From NCBI GenBank assembly GCA_035578905.1, contig JAQJVL010000058.1, positions 1,178,001 through 1,242,000 of the forward strand: a stretch of 64,000 nucleotides of DNA, written 5' to 3'. This document shows positions 56,201-57,669 of the stretch, piece after piece. This DNA is from Stictocephala bisonia (Eukaryota > Arthropoda > Insecta > Hemiptera > Membracidae). Within the stretch, counting starts at the first letter, position 1. Each line of letters begins with the position of its first letter. The notes below the pieces were generated by a model. That model saw only the letters and a program-made list of their open reading frames with translations, had not been told where the DNA came from and did not search any database. A program made the position numbers and the translations under genes.

Positions 56201-57069
56201 TCAAACGTTCCCATCTTTTGTAAAAAAAACATATAGCTCTTGAAGGATCATAAAAAAATTACAAACTTCACTACAAGACTGCCGCTGATGTCCCAACTAA
56301 ATTTAATGAATGAGCTGCACATGGTATAAACATTCCCAAATAGGCAAGCTCCTTTATCTTAGCTTGCAAGCCATTATAGAGTCCAGCCATATTCAAGGCA
56401 TTGTCGTAAGACTGCCCTCGACAATCACTGATATTGTTTTTACATAAAAATACTATAGTATGGTTGATTTTACTACTAATACTACTACCATATATACTAC
56501 CATACTATTATGTAATACCATAAATTATGTATTTGTATGTAAAAACCACATGCCGACACTGCATTAGATTTAATAAATTAAATGAAATATATATTTATGA
56601 TAACCCAAGTAGTGAGTGCTTGCTATGGTGTTTTGCAGCTTATCATAATATTGATGTTTACATTTTCGGGTTTTTCTATTCACATTTTACATTTATAAAT
56701 ATATTTTTATATCAATGTTGCATGGAAATTTTCCGCCCCTCGATATTTGCCGCCCTAGGCCACGGCCTACTCGGCCTTATGGGAAATACGGCCCTGAAAG
56801 AAGTATTATATTCCAAATTTAGATTTTGAATACTTTCCTTACCTGTTTAACATGCAAATCAAGATCATTGAGAGGGTTGCGTTCCAGCTCAGGCGGGGGC
56901 TCACTGCCACTGGTTGTGCGGTGCTTGGGGCTAGGCTTGGGGGACCCGGCCCGGGCCCCAGATGGAGACCGCATCTGAGCCAAAATGTCCAAGAAGTCTT
57001 CCTTGAAGGACCGAGCCCGCCGAGCAAGCTTACCACCTTTGGCTCTTGGAGTGCCCTCGTTGGAGTCAC
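4432..57069 (-). CDS. RapGEF1: RapGEF1 / C3G, Rap guanine-nucleotide exchange factor 1 (16 coding exons, N-terminus missing)
   Basis: C3G loads GTP on Rap1 downstream of Crk adaptors, controlling cell adhesion and receptor signalling at the membrane. Exons, high to low: 57069-56843, 51212-51073, 49409-49262, 45670-45402, 45146-44932, 44610-44488, 44404-44084, 32089-31915, 31406-31242, 30739-30531, 19708-19534, 17584-17405, 16203-16024, 14658-14380, 9680-9549, 4564-4432. They sum to 3071 nt with consistent phases: 1,022 codons plus TAA, close to the roughly 1,080 residues of vertebrate C3G. Counting from the first exon seen: N-terminal region about 1-260, proline-rich region about 255-595 with five PPxLPxK-like motifs, RasGEF_N about 640-780, RasGEF catalytic domain about 785-1010. 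Exon 1 starts two bases into a codon, so at least one upstream coding exon is missing. The identification rests on recalled family motifs such as SALDSAPIRRLEWQK and SYW at exon ends, not on a database search. Confidence 0.95.
4565..5620. other. Intron 15, distal part
   Basis: AT-rich. TTAACCC words occur near 4640, 4773 and 5375 but no matching right end was found, so no element is called. Confidence 0.5.
5872..7031 (+). mobile_element. Non-autonomous piggyBac-like element
   Basis: Length 1,160 bp. TTAA flanks at 5868-5871 and 7032-7035. The 14-bp terminal inverted repeat is CCCTTTTACCGCCA at both ends. Near the left end a unit of about 46 bp recurs three times with ACCGCCAAGRGCCTATATAT and the palindrome GCCTATATATAGGC. 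The right end has several TGGCGG-type repeats and GGTCGAGCGCTCGACC. Only a short open frame remains, so it must have moved with a transposase supplied in trans. Confidence 0.88.
6375..6539 (+). pseudogene. Short ORF inside the piggyBac-like element, likely transposase N-terminal remnant
   Basis: ATG at 6375, about 54 codons to a TAA. It opens MCDKRRSPVSEGTLINNV and continues to an acidic, serine-rich stretch MDDSSSSSMSC. Acidic N-termini are usual in piggyBac transposases, and the position fits a gene cut short by internal deletion. No catalytic residues are present. Confidence 0.4.
7759..7801 (-). ncRNA. Hammerhead-ribozyme-like motif in left Penelope terminal repeat
   Basis: Read on the minus strand: stem I TGGT, core CTGAGGA, one extra A, stem II GGTGAGC/GTTCACC with loop GTG, GAAA, palindrome ATCGAT, then ATC before ACCA, which pairs with TGGT. 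Identical to the copy at 9003-9045. Confidence 0.5.
7813..8870 (+). pseudogene. Penelope-like polyprotein remnant: reverse transcriptase end and GIY-YIG endonuclease
   Basis: The first frame (to about 8030) carries TFYTRYVDDILVLF, the YVDD active site of the reverse transcriptase. A frameshift leads to the 8042-8428 frame (thumb/connector, with MDLKIIRD and RKPTQTN). Another leads to 8385-8774 with GIYRINCNDCNMFYIGQT, the GIY-YIG endonuclease, and KHVSAF/NVAKHLLNC beyond. A third shift at a T-run near 8765 leads to a basic end NKRKK and TAA at about 8870. At least three frame breaks make it inactive. Confidence 0.9.
9003..9045 (+). ncRNA. Hammerhead-ribozyme-like motif in right Penelope terminal repeat
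   Basis: Core CTGAGGA at 9007-9013, stem II 9015-9021/9025-9031, GAAA 9032-9035, palindromic minimal stem III ATCGAT 9035-9040, predicted cleavage after C9041, stem I TGGT 9003-9006 with ACCA 9042-9045. Penelope-like elements are known to carry type I hammerheads with minimal stem III in these repeats. The extra A9014 is not canonical, so activity is uncertain. Confidence 0.55.
9447..9556. repeat. 55-bp tandem duplication across the RapGEF1 exon 15 donor
   Basis: Copies at 9447-9501 and 9502-9556 differ by about one base. The unit contains the last exon bases and donor of exon 15 (minus strand), so an identical-looking donor AAGAAGGG|GTGAGT exists 55 bp downstream in the intron. Confidence 0.9.
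9549..9680 (-). CDS. RapGEF1: RapGEF1 coding exon 15
   Basis: Acceptor TTTGTAG before TGGCCTA; donor AAGGG|GTGAGT at 9548. Peptide GLVLQDLTFVHIGNSDFISE then INFSKRWQQFNIVENMKRF. The donor lies in a 55-bp tandem duplication, so a second copy of the same donor sequence sits 55 bases further into the intron. Confidence 0.95.
9681..10505. other. Intron 14, exon-15-proximal part
   Basis: AT-rich intronic DNA; I see no gene or element in it. Confidence 0.5.
10509..12600 (-). mobile_element. 5'-truncated LINE (CR1/Jockey group)
   Basis: A reverse transcriptase frame followed by about 430 bp of 3' UTR that ends in a GAATA-type microsatellite (10514-10536 on the plus strand), the likely tail. The endonuclease and any ORF1 are missing. 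No target duplication could be assigned. It lies in RapGEF1 intron 14 in the same orientation as the host gene. Confidence 0.85.
10941..12596 (-). CDS. LINE reverse transcriptase, N-terminally truncated
   Basis: One uninterrupted frame of about 551 codons. RT motifs in order: KKSIGSDALSVEIIKN (about 45-60), NYRPISLLSVLSKVFEK (about 105-121), GIFIDFSKAFDLVDH (about 173-187), KKGVPQGSILSASLF (about 231-245), the catalytic AFADDVAL (about 263-270), and IKYLGLYLDEKLSW after it. FADD stands for the usual YADD. The C-terminal part has HSRLVYGIENWGG. The true start is lost; the first codon of the frame is not an ATG, and the first ATG is at about 12578. An intact frame suggests a young insertion. 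Confidence 0.9.
   Translation of the reverse strand: MLCVADMPDSCQLGLPNCERNQRSLFLYPVTNHEVRSIINSLKNKKSIGSDALSVEIIKNIAPVVSHILVHIINLSFVTGEFPKKFKESIVVPIFKKGEKDRIQNYRPISLLSVLSKVFEKAVKFRLIDFLNKNNFFNHQQYGFTKGKSTEGAILNFTEAIYSCFNNNLKTTGIFIDFSKAFDLVDHNILLNKLEYAGVRGTALNWFKSYLTNRTQKVKIKNVFSTPQLIKKGVPQGSILSASLFILFINDLLNMQLRGAVSAFADDVALRFSNSHWETIWQDMNHDLKLLKDWCINNRMVINATKTKIINFDLKGFSFDSVLKFHVTDECYNNNSVCSCTEIEQVENIKYLGLYLDEKLSWKTHTINLHNNLRKNTRKFYFLRNFLNQNLLRMLYFSLIHSRLVYGIENWGGAGKTTLKALIITQKHFVRIISFKPKRQSSHPLFIDLQILPVIHLFVYKVLKIFYNRSGNFKTDRLLPRTRSVTEGIYIRPKVKKSIFKQSFTYLGPKLFNQIPNGIKYNNSSINTFLAKLRKWLLTKDQVNFLFETLI
12690..12840. repeat. Dispersed repeat, copy A
   Basis: Shares TGTAGTCATTGTTACTA, ATTTATTAATAGCC, CAGGGCA and ACCTACAGCTTTA in the same order with 14885-15020. 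Family unknown. Confidence 0.5.
12996..13578. repeat. 20-bp minisatellite, about 29 copies
   Basis: Unit ACACAAGTACTGTAGTAGTA, with variants (A/G at base 3, T/C and A/G at TGTAGT[A/G]). One 21-bp unit with an inserted T near 13058 shifts the register. As 20 is not a multiple of 3 and the unit lacks stops in one strand, all three minus-strand frames stay open for up to 218 codons; these are artefacts, not genes. Confidence 0.97.
13580..14379. other. Intron 14, exon-14-proximal part
   Basis: AT-rich; nothing recognised. Confidence 0.5.
14380..14658 (-). CDS. RapGEF1: RapGEF1 coding exon 14, RasGEF catalytic core
   Basis: Acceptor TTTTTCAG before GGCTAGG; donor TACAT|GTAAGT. Peptide VVKFIKIMKHLRKINNFNSY then LSALDSAPIRRLEWQ and SSSFRAYRQALGETQPPCIP. 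This includes the helical hairpin region that opens the Rap nucleotide site. It is the best-conserved exon in the gene. Confidence 0.97.
14885..15020. repeat. Dispersed repeat, copy B
   Basis: Diverged relative of 12690-12840. Here the repeat may continue to about 15480 as a less AT-rich unit of unknown family (GGATCCCCAGTACCATGAG near 15160), but no ends could be found. Confidence 0.45.
15758..15777. repeat. (TA)n microsatellite
   Basis: Short TATATATA run inside intron 13. Confidence 0.8.
16024..16203 (-). CDS. RapGEF1: RapGEF1 coding exon 13, start of RasGEF catalytic domain
   Basis: Acceptor ATTTGCAG before GCAAGCT; donor TATTG|GTAAAG. Peptide HIAEQMTLLDSELFMKIEIP then VLIWAQEQNEERSPNLTRFT and HFNKMSYW. 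This is nearly identical to the vertebrate block and diagnostic for C3G among RasGEF proteins. Confidence 0.97.
16204..17404. other. Intron 12
   Basis: AT-rich; nothing recognised. Confidence 0.5.
17405..17584 (-). CDS. RapGEF1: RapGEF1 coding exon 12, end of RasGEF_N
   Basis: Acceptor TTTCCAG before GATGTCT; donor ACAAG|GTACTT. Peptide TVIEMLTAFVYQLLCRGDL then MAKALRVKILEKY, the equivalent of LLMELVFRLVCNGELSLARVL in vertebrate C3G. Confidence 0.94.
17925..18463. repeat. 49-bp minisatellite, 11 copies
   Basis: TAAGCACACT recurs at exactly 49-bp spacing from 17931 to 18421. Copies are almost identical over the first ten units, so expansion is recent. Each unit has TTTTTAGGTAAGCAC, which contains an AG|GTAAGC splice-donor consensus on the plus strand, antisense to RapGEF1. 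Confidence 0.97.
18464..18620 (-). other. Exon-like open stretch beside the 49-bp array
   Basis: On the minus strand VKLSTLLDYILNQIDISVTD and onward is open and looks protein-like. It lies between RapGEF1 exons 11 and 12, which already join perfectly in frame, so it is not a RapGEF1 exon. Origin unknown. Confidence 0.2.
19534..19708 (-). CDS. RapGEF1: RapGEF1 coding exon 11, RasGEF_N domain
   Basis: Acceptor TTTCAG before ATTTCTT; donor CTCAC|GTAAGT. Peptide FLYQEAFLTTYRTFLTPLDL, the signature of RasGEF_N, then SLLVRVVSDL. Preceded by the 10.8-kb intron that holds a full-length LINE and a full-length Tigger element. Confidence 0.95.
20279..20292. repeat. G14 homopolymer
   Basis: Fourteen G in AT-rich intron DNA, followed by ACC. 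Confidence 0.9.
20850..21003. repeat. 85-bp tandem duplication, purine-rich
   Basis: GAAGATTAAGAATTGTCATT and GAAGATTACAAATTGCCATG begin two imperfect copies that share AAAAGGGGCAGAGAAGGGTA. Lies just upstream of the LINE insertion. Confidence 0.8.
21059..21595 (+). promoter_or_regulatory. 5' UTR and presumed internal promoter of the LINE
   Basis: GC-richer than the host DNA and without an ORF. Full-length LINEs carry their promoter here; no specific element is identified. Confidence 0.55.
21596..22582 (+). CDS. LINE ORF1 protein, no zinc knuckles
   Basis: 328 codons from ATG 21596 to TAG 22580-22582. N-terminal third is acidic then strongly basic (PAPKKRLSRSELRKKRIEE, about 61-79), presumably nucleic-acid binding or nuclear import. 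The C-terminal half has LRMSSCHVEGGALVVGCTN, a middle TVTTFVPKTVEIDD and an end FLVFHIDEDSLVKLKALAM then CERITFKLQ, resembling the DUF4780 domain often found beside insect LINEs (from memory). No CCHC knuckles are present, unlike most I/Jockey ORF1 proteins. Confidence 0.85.
   Translation: MDDDESKKSHMLQVGGVDVNPEDLPIEKMRVSDIVAMEEEALLISDEEKVNSEEKPAPKKRLSRSELRKKRIEEALARGEPILSRSERKKVCEEKNRERGNALGSSGQTTSGVGVKRLHSQLTPESRGNPDKRRKGHDKTPSCARGAETYAEKISVEKIAVVRQDHPATKLMEDEAKCLKRELGKRAMKSKDLRMSSCHVEGGALVVGCTNSTTKEWLEKQVLELNPFQGIQLKTGPARTLVKMVTVTTFVPKTVEIDDTKELLEALKNQSDLDTDHWTIVGGNTNPNGQFLVFHIDEDSLVKLKALAMRPFVGCERITFKLQGKGPQ
22583..26121 (+). CDS. LINE ORF2: endonuclease, reverse transcriptase, RNase H (one frameshift)
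   Basis: ORF2 appears to start at ATG 22583, immediately after the ORF1 stop and in the same frame, with LQINLHHSRAATATLCQ and VVLIQEPW, the start of an APE endonuclease. This frame closes at TAA near 22747. The rest of the protein is open in another frame from 22690 to 26121: MGCDANSHHLAWGSSD and ASDHNY (endonuclease), FKSPGTDGIFPALLQ, YRPISLTSFFTKTMEK, AVFLDIEGAFDNT, QRGCPQGGVLSPSLWN and GYADDIVII at about residue 600 of that frame (RT). Then come TWYTDGSKTRKGTGAGVFG, FQAEVTALAECA, NSDSKAALMAL and VPGHSGIKGNEEADRCAN (RNase H, all acidic residues kept), and CRKCGEEEETAHHIIFEC near the end. A one-base offset between 22690 and 22745 separates the two parts. Confidence 0.92.
26246..27290. other. 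Intron 10 between the LINE and Tigger insertions
   Basis: AT-rich. The first 30 bp, read on the minus strand, carry a CGTGTACGG and GGGTGGGTGGGTCA motif seen elsewhere in the window. No gene seen. Confidence 0.5.
27293..29849 (-). mobile_element. Full-length Tigger/pogo DNA transposon
   Basis: Length 2,557 bp, TA duplications at 27291-27292 and 29850-29851. Terminal inverted repeats start CAGTGCAACCTTGATAT on the left and CAGTGCAACCTCGATAT on the right. Subterminal blocks repeat CTTCGATATATAGAGGT several times at both ends, plausible transposase-binding sites. It carries one intact transposase gene on the minus strand, the sense direction of RapGEF1. Confidence 0.96.
27890..29437 (-). CDS. 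Tigger/pogo transposase, intact
   Basis: 515 codons from the ATG at 29437 (MAKRERKTLSYAEKVKLLEA) to a stop at 27890. An upstream in-frame codon at 29452 is also ATG, so the start could be five residues earlier. Domains: CENP-B-type helix-turn-helix (about 1-55, with IAKEFGIPANTLSTIVKNR), second Tc5-type HTH (about 65-130), DDE nuclease (about 160-350). Catalytic residues (counted from 29452): D171 in FNADETGLF, D276 in LLFIDNCSAH, D307 in LQPLDQGI, spaced 30 residues as in pogo. The acidic tail contains EEDAGDSGEDVVDEDSEAE. No stop or frameshift is present, so it may be active or recently so. Confidence 0.95.
   Translation of the reverse strand: MAKRERKTLSYAEKVKLLEAVNAGNKKKSDIAKEFGIPANTLSTIVKNREKYENTTATSSKRLKVPEFSDVENCVLQWLKQCRNKNLPISGPVLQEKATEFAKQLDKPNFRASNGWLQNFKRRNEIVFKRVTGESASVDSQVCTEWADKLPGLTEGYRPDEIFNADETGLFFQCLPDKTLTLKGDECHGGKNSKQRVTILLGANQTGSVKLKPLMIGKAKNPRCFKGIQSLPMDYTSNQKAWMKSEIFSKWLSDLDKEMKKKKKKILLFIDNCSAHGDIPKLKNIKIEFLPPNTTSKLQPLDQGIINNFKVFYRKEVVRRFLNDIENQSPTKISILDAMWMASKAWNNVTEQTIKNCFKKSGFVQEENVEEDCRVVEPIPGSENPERWNTVIEALNIEGITFEDFVDFDNDLATSGELSDTDIVSSVSQNAPMEEDAGDSGEDVVDEDSEAEAVDPDPTLRDARCAVDVLRKFLQKKTVMSEPVIQSISILDDALDKVSFTGRQTTISEYFKSNV
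29852..30530. other. Intron 10, exon-10-proximal part
   Basis: AT-rich, with AATCGAT repeats near 30005-30040. Nothing else recognised. Confidence 0.5.
30531..30739 (-). CDS. RapGEF1: RapGEF1 coding exon 10, start of RasGEF_N
   Basis: Acceptor TCTATCAG before AGGAGCA; donor AATG|GTGAGA. It holds LLDITHLLVLKKPDEEGPDI then RGGHPDALIIHATKANKN, matching the vertebrate GPDVRGGSGDILLVHAT block at the start of the RasGEF_N region. Joined to exon 11 it reads NKNDFLYQEAFLTTYRTF. Confidence 0.94.
30881..31200. repeat. 20-bp minisatellite, 16 copies
   Basis: Unit ATCTCTTATGCCTATAAAAT (variant ATTCC for ATGCC in a few units). Copies are nearly identical. It fills most of intron 9 and ends 41 bp from the exon 9 donor. 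Each unit reads as a pyrimidine-poor, TATA-like word on both strands. Confidence 0.97.
31242..31406 (-). CDS. RapGEF1: RapGEF1 coding exon 9 with PPALPPKQR motif
   Basis: Acceptor GTGTAG before CCCTGAT; donor TTAA|GTAAGT. It reads SPDVWSTPSQDS, then ELPPALPPKQRDRQG, the fifth and most canonical Crk SH3-binding motif, identical in core to PPPALPPKQR of vertebrate C3G, and ends in a proline/threonine linker. A 16-copy 20-bp minisatellite ends 41 bases past the donor. Confidence 0.93.
31479..31535. mobile_element. Fragment of the Penelope terminal repeat ending in a palindrome
   Basis: 31479-31524 is the reverse complement of the outer end of the 7662-9174 element (TACGTGTTGGTACATATACA, then CAGTACAAGTAAACGTCACA). 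It runs into GTCACACAACAATTGTTGTG plus TGAC, a perfect 24-bp palindrome, as if two repeats met end to end after loss of their middles. Confidence 0.7.
31592..31843. repeat. Foldback element, arms about 105 bp
   Basis: Left arm 31592-31703 and right arm 31744-31843 are inverted copies, sharing ATTGGTAAATTTGTT, CACGTTTC and AGGTATAAAACTCCT. Loop of about 40 bp. With the fragment at 31479-31535 it makes up most of the 508-bp intron 8. Confidence 0.8.
31915..32089 (-). CDS. RapGEF1: RapGEF1 coding exon 8
   Basis: Acceptor TTTCTAG before TAATGGC; donor CCCAG|GTATTT. Two bases in (an ATA isoleucine with exon 7), two out. Peptide IMAYMEMFGNCSQPNTSEYL then HTYSVLQAEWQQHQ, corresponding to the vertebrate YSEPQP...IYQQKNK block. 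The ATG just inside the acceptor should not be taken as a translation start. Confidence 0.93.
32674..33085. mobile_element. MITE, 412 bp, TTAA- or TAA-flanked
   Basis: TTAA at 32670-32673 and 33086-33089. Ends read GGTGGCCGTTTCTC and, inverted, GGGGGCCGTTTCGC. An inner inverted pair TTTTAGTGGACCATAA / TTATGGTCCACTAGAA lies at about 32851 and 32955. It may be piggyBac-like (TTAA) or PIF/Harbinger-like (TAA). Confidence 0.6.
33090..35095. other. Intron 7, AT-rich stretch
   Basis: No gene seen. A near-perfect A/T hairpin (ACTCAAAAAAA...TTTTTTTGAGT) lies at 35060-35085. Confidence 0.45.
35100..35395. repeat. Degenerate CCCACCC-type repeat
   Basis: CCACCCAAACAAGTATGA and CCACCCAAACAAGCATGA, with GGCCATTCCATC twice, point to an old tandem array. 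Confidence 0.4.
35561..35716 (+). other. Possible plus-strand exon in RapGEF1 intron 7
   Basis: Acceptor TTTATTTTAG ends at 35560; donor TGCAT|GTAAGT begins at 35717. The open phase reads NAIVMGHGNHCQYCLGNRY, then LFLCGKLHTSEYLG and FFQEGLGWQFIC. A GC-richer block with no clear family extends to about 35935. It could be a nested gene, a non-coding RNA exon or chance. I do not recognise the peptide. Confidence 0.25.
36071..36949. mobile_element. Non-autonomous Tigger/pogo-like element
   Basis: TA flanks at 36069-36070 and 36950-36951. Ends CAGTAGAACTCCAATTATCC and, inverted, CAGTGGAACTCCAATTATCC. No transposase. It contains the G-rich 36-bp minisatellite at 36404-36655. Confidence 0.82.
36404..36655. 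repeat. 36-bp minisatellite with G-quadruplex-type units, about 7 copies
   Basis: Unit TACCATTGTTCGTGTATGGG followed by TGGGCGGGTGGGTTAA. GGGTGGGCGGGTGGG is perfect at 36421, 36457, 36493 and 36629, four runs of three G with one-base loops. Other copies are mutated. Confidence 0.93.
37440..37540 (+). pseudogene. LINE reverse-transcriptase fragment
   Basis: RQLKDGMPQESLLAPILFRV then FITSIRHP and a stop resembles the RT motif GVPQGSVLAPLLFNIYINDI with damaged residues. Only about 100 bp is recognisable. Confidence 0.55.
37920..38438. mobile_element. MITE, 519 bp, TTAA- or TAA-flanked
   Basis: TTAA at 37916-37919 and 38439-38442. Ends GGGTGTTCGATTACAACA and, inverted, GGGTGTTCAACCAGG. GGGTGTT ends with TAA duplication would suit PIF/Harbinger; TTAA would suit piggyBac. 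No coding sequence. Confidence 0.6.
38730..39785. mobile_element. Non-autonomous piggyBac-like element
   Basis: Length 1,056 bp. TTAA at 38726-38729 and 39786-39789. Ends CCTTTTGCACTC and, inverted, CCTTTTGTGCTC. The right end has two subterminal copies of GGACTSAGTYCGCCTATKGAG about 40 bp apart. No transposase remains. Confidence 0.75.
39790..41201. other. Intron 7 between piggyBac-like element and SINE
   Basis: A less AT-rich patch at 39960-40150 is of unknown nature; the rest is AT-rich with nothing recognised. Confidence 0.4.
41202..41363 (+). mobile_element. tRNA-derived SINE
   Basis: A pol III A box TGGCTCAGTGG lies at 41212-41222 and a B box GGTTCCAATCC (one mismatch to GGTTCRANNCC) at 41256-41266. 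A tRNA-unrelated body and an A-rich tail (41354-41363) follow. Spacing of the boxes is as in tRNA genes. The head does not fold to a clean tRNA, so it is a SINE rather than a functional gene. Confidence 0.82.
41945..42100. repeat. Foldback, arms about 52 bp
   Basis: Left arm 41945-41998 (AGTAAAAGAGAAAGGAAGGG on to TGGTAAACTGGTGACAGA) and right arm 42049-42100 are inverted copies at about 85 percent identity, with a 50-bp loop. Confidence 0.8.
42240..42925. other. Intron 7, AT-rich stretch
   Basis: Nothing recognised. Confidence 0.5.
42930..43495. repeat. Degenerate minisatellite, CCCACCCACCCAAGG type
   Basis: A unit of about 37 bp recurs some 14 times with variation, built on CCCTCCCACCCACCCAAGG then ACATGAATTGATGAG. 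Old array, heavily diverged. Minus-strand open frames inside are artefacts. Confidence 0.85.
43500..44083. other. Intron 7, exon-7-proximal part
   Basis: AT-rich; nothing recognised. Confidence 0.5.
44084..44404 (-). CDS. RapGEF1: RapGEF1 coding exon 7 with two proline-rich motifs
   Basis: Acceptor GTTTACAG before TGGCCGG; donor CACA|GTAAGT. It has TPPALPAKQRSRRERHPSQY, matching the ERHPSQYDN block of vertebrate C3G, then RPPPLPLKKKH. These are the third and fourth proline-rich motifs. It joins across a 12-kb intron to IMAYMEMFGN of exon 8, equal to the KHMLAYMQLLEDYSEP junction of vertebrates. Confidence 0.94.
44488..44610 (-). CDS. RapGEF1: RapGEF1 coding exon 6
   Basis: Acceptor TTGTACAG before GACTTGG; donor ACAG|GTATAA. 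Phase 1 in and out. It encodes a low-complexity linker: GLGGSLQNGSSGSCCCWDSS, then SQARDSPDAAQLPVNN. No motif is recognised; it is accepted because both splice sites and the phases on either side fit. It could be alternatively spliced, since length and phase allow in-frame skipping. Confidence 0.82.
44932..45146 (-). CDS. RapGEF1: RapGEF1 coding exon 5 with PPPLPPKRR motif
   Basis: Acceptor TTTTGTAG before GTCTTGG; donor CATG|GTAATT. It carries SPPPLPPKRR, a good class II SH3 ligand of the Crk-binding type, followed by a serine-rich stretch with LERLSLRSNSSLGSIDS, comparable to the LSSLDRDS region of vertebrates. It ends in an acidic segment and VQHTHG. Confidence 0.93.
45402..45670 (-). CDS. 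RapGEF1: RapGEF1 coding exon 4 with first proline-rich motif
   Basis: Acceptor TTTCTAG before AACCTGG; donor AATAG|GTCAGC, a weaker donor chosen because phase 2 joins exactly to exon 5. It includes LPDIPLTPRERQILEQT, matching the LPLTDREVEILNKT block of vertebrate C3G, and ends with PPPKPPLPNR, the first proline-rich motif. Confidence 0.92.
45671..46560. other. Intron 3, exon-4-proximal part
   Basis: Nothing recognised. Confidence 0.45.
46569..46769. mobile_element. hAT-like MITE, 201 bp
   Basis: Direct repeats TTAAAAGC at 46561-46568 and 46770-46777 (8 bp). Inverted ends share ACTATAGAAACAA and GACTGTCCA. Element ends are offset by one or two bases between sides. Confidence 0.7.
46967..47005. 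repeat. Small hairpin
   Basis: CTTTGATCTCAT and ATGAGATCAAAG form a perfect 12-bp stem separated by about 15 bp. Confidence 0.7.
47381..49085. mobile_element. hAT-like non-autonomous element, copy 1
   Basis: Length 1,705 bp with perfect 8-bp duplication AAAATGTC (47373-47380 and 49086-49093). Inverted ends CATACTTGGGA. Terminal regions are rich in AAGTTAA-type words; near the right end ATTAAATTTAAT is palindromic. Alignable end to end with 59643-61306. No transposase gene. It lies in RapGEF1 intron 3 about 180 bp from exon 3. Confidence 0.92.
49262..49409 (-). CDS. RapGEF1: RapGEF1 coding exon 3
   Basis: Acceptor CTGCAG before TTCAGCC; donor CAG|GTATCC. One base in completes an AGT serine with exon 2; phase 0 out. 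The peptide SALVSATNQVYQSLAKLIR corresponds to the SSCYSRVYQSLANLIRWSDQ region of vertebrate C3G, then continues to VQLVEDAVQ. Confidence 0.93.
49410..51072. other. Intron 2
   Basis: A plus-strand open frame at 49548-50024 lacks an ATG start until its middle and is low in information; I do not call it. A short GC-richer patch sits at 49800-49860. Confidence 0.45.
51073..51212 (-). CDS. RapGEF1: RapGEF1 coding exon 2
   Basis: Acceptor TTTCCAG before GTTCAG; donor AGAG|GTAAAT. Phase 0 in, phase 2 out. It encodes VQFALKHFRDVVSRNKLEV followed by LPGNGTVVLETITTIH and ends at FIDQ plus two bases. This matches the conserved N-terminal region of C3G (human has SALRYFKTIVDK and LEMLPGSASKVLEAI at this place). 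It is too short for an ORF scan and was found by phase and homology. Confidence 0.92.
51844..52485. mobile_element. Possible piggyBac-like MITE
   Basis: Left TTAA at 51840-51843 then CCCTTTGACACGG; right end, inverted, CCCCTAGGCACGGGC after a TTAT that may be a mutated TTAA. Ends agree only in part. Confidence 0.4.
52490..55284. other. Intron 1, middle part
   Basis: AT-rich with a few less AT-rich patches (52730-52930, 53680-53900). An apparently protein-like minus frame at 52790-52920 ends in a stop and has no support. Confidence 0.4.
54880..55000. repeat. Possible tRNA-derived SINE relic
   Basis: CCAGGTTCAAATACTGGGG at 54941-54959 resembles a tRNA T-arm and B box, after CTTCTGACTTCAATG like an anticodon arm. 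No good A box or tail. Confidence 0.3.
55293..56796 (-). mobile_element. hAT element remnant (ZMYM1-like transposase)
   Basis: Length 1,504 bp with perfect 8-bp duplication AAAGAAGT (55285-55292 and 56797-56804). Ends CAGGGCCGCATTT and, inverted, CAGGGCCGTATTT. Parts of a transposase survive on the minus strand. It sits 38 bp (counting from the outer duplication) from the donor of RapGEF1 exon 1. Confidence 0.93.
55800..56440 (-). pseudogene. hAT transposase remnant, ZMYM1-like
   Basis: Reading the minus strand: CRGQSYDNALNMAGLYNGLQ then FIPCAAHSLNLVGTSA near 56440-56280, and STTWWSARDNACQGLKESWN then GILKNLNRFETAFMVCFWS at 56204-55950, the core and C-terminal block of ZMYM1-type hAT transposases. 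There are internal stops and the N-terminus is gone. Confidence 0.85.
56843..57069 (-). CDS. RapGEF1: RapGEF1 coding exon 1 (first one identified)
   Basis: Acceptor ATAACAG at 57071-57070; donor GTAAG from 56842. It begins with the last two bases of a codon and ends in phase 0 at DLDLHVKQ. The peptide opens with SNEGTPRAKGG, then a basic stretch and SFKEDFLDIL, then a proline/serine run. It reads straight into VQFALKHFRDVV of exon 2. There is no in-frame ATG upstream before a stop, so the start codon lies in another exon. A hAT element ends 46 bases beyond the exon end inside the intron. Confidence 0.9.
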
Positions 57070-57199
57070 CTGTTATCAAAGCAACGATGTAATCATCACT
57101 TGCTTTCAAACTTTAACAGTACCCAATTCACTTTACTCAGTTCAAGTTTCCACACATACACGGAATGCTCTGACAGCAAATACATGCATAAGAAGCAAT

Positions 57200-57665
57200 A
57201 CTTTAAATACAGAAAAACCTTGATAGTTCGACGCTGGCCATGGTGGCATGCCATGCCAAAATTATTGTCTGTAGCAGGTTGTGGACAGTTTAGCCCAGTG
57301 AAGATCAAAGAAATAACAGATTCAAAGTGTATAACAGTTAAAAATTACCAATTCTTGGACATTAAGGCCCTACCTGACACACTACAACGTACTTAATGTT
57401 GTTTAATGTTCTGGGGATGTACCAACTCCTACACTTCTAACAACAAACTAAGACAGCTACACAAACATCTTGAGTTTAAAATAAATCTAAACACTTATGT
57501 TTATGAACACTTACTATATAAAAATGAATGGAAACCCCAATGGGAACAAGTATAAATGAATTGGTCAGACAAAGTGCCACATCCTAAGTTACTAAGTAGG
57601 ACATACTATGACAGAATTATTAATACCTTTGCCTTCCAAAATGAAATATGCAAGTACTAAAGAAG
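57200..57665 (+). pseudogene. Relic open frame of unknown origin
   Basis: A plus-strand frame with few stops reads KIKEITDSKCITVKNYQFLD, then after a stop YTSNNKLRQLHKHLEFKI and later TYYDRIINTFAFQNEI. It starts with ACCTTGATAGTTCGACG, which recalls a Tigger-type end. I do not recognise the protein. Confidence 0.25.
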
Positions 57666-57669
57666 TACC

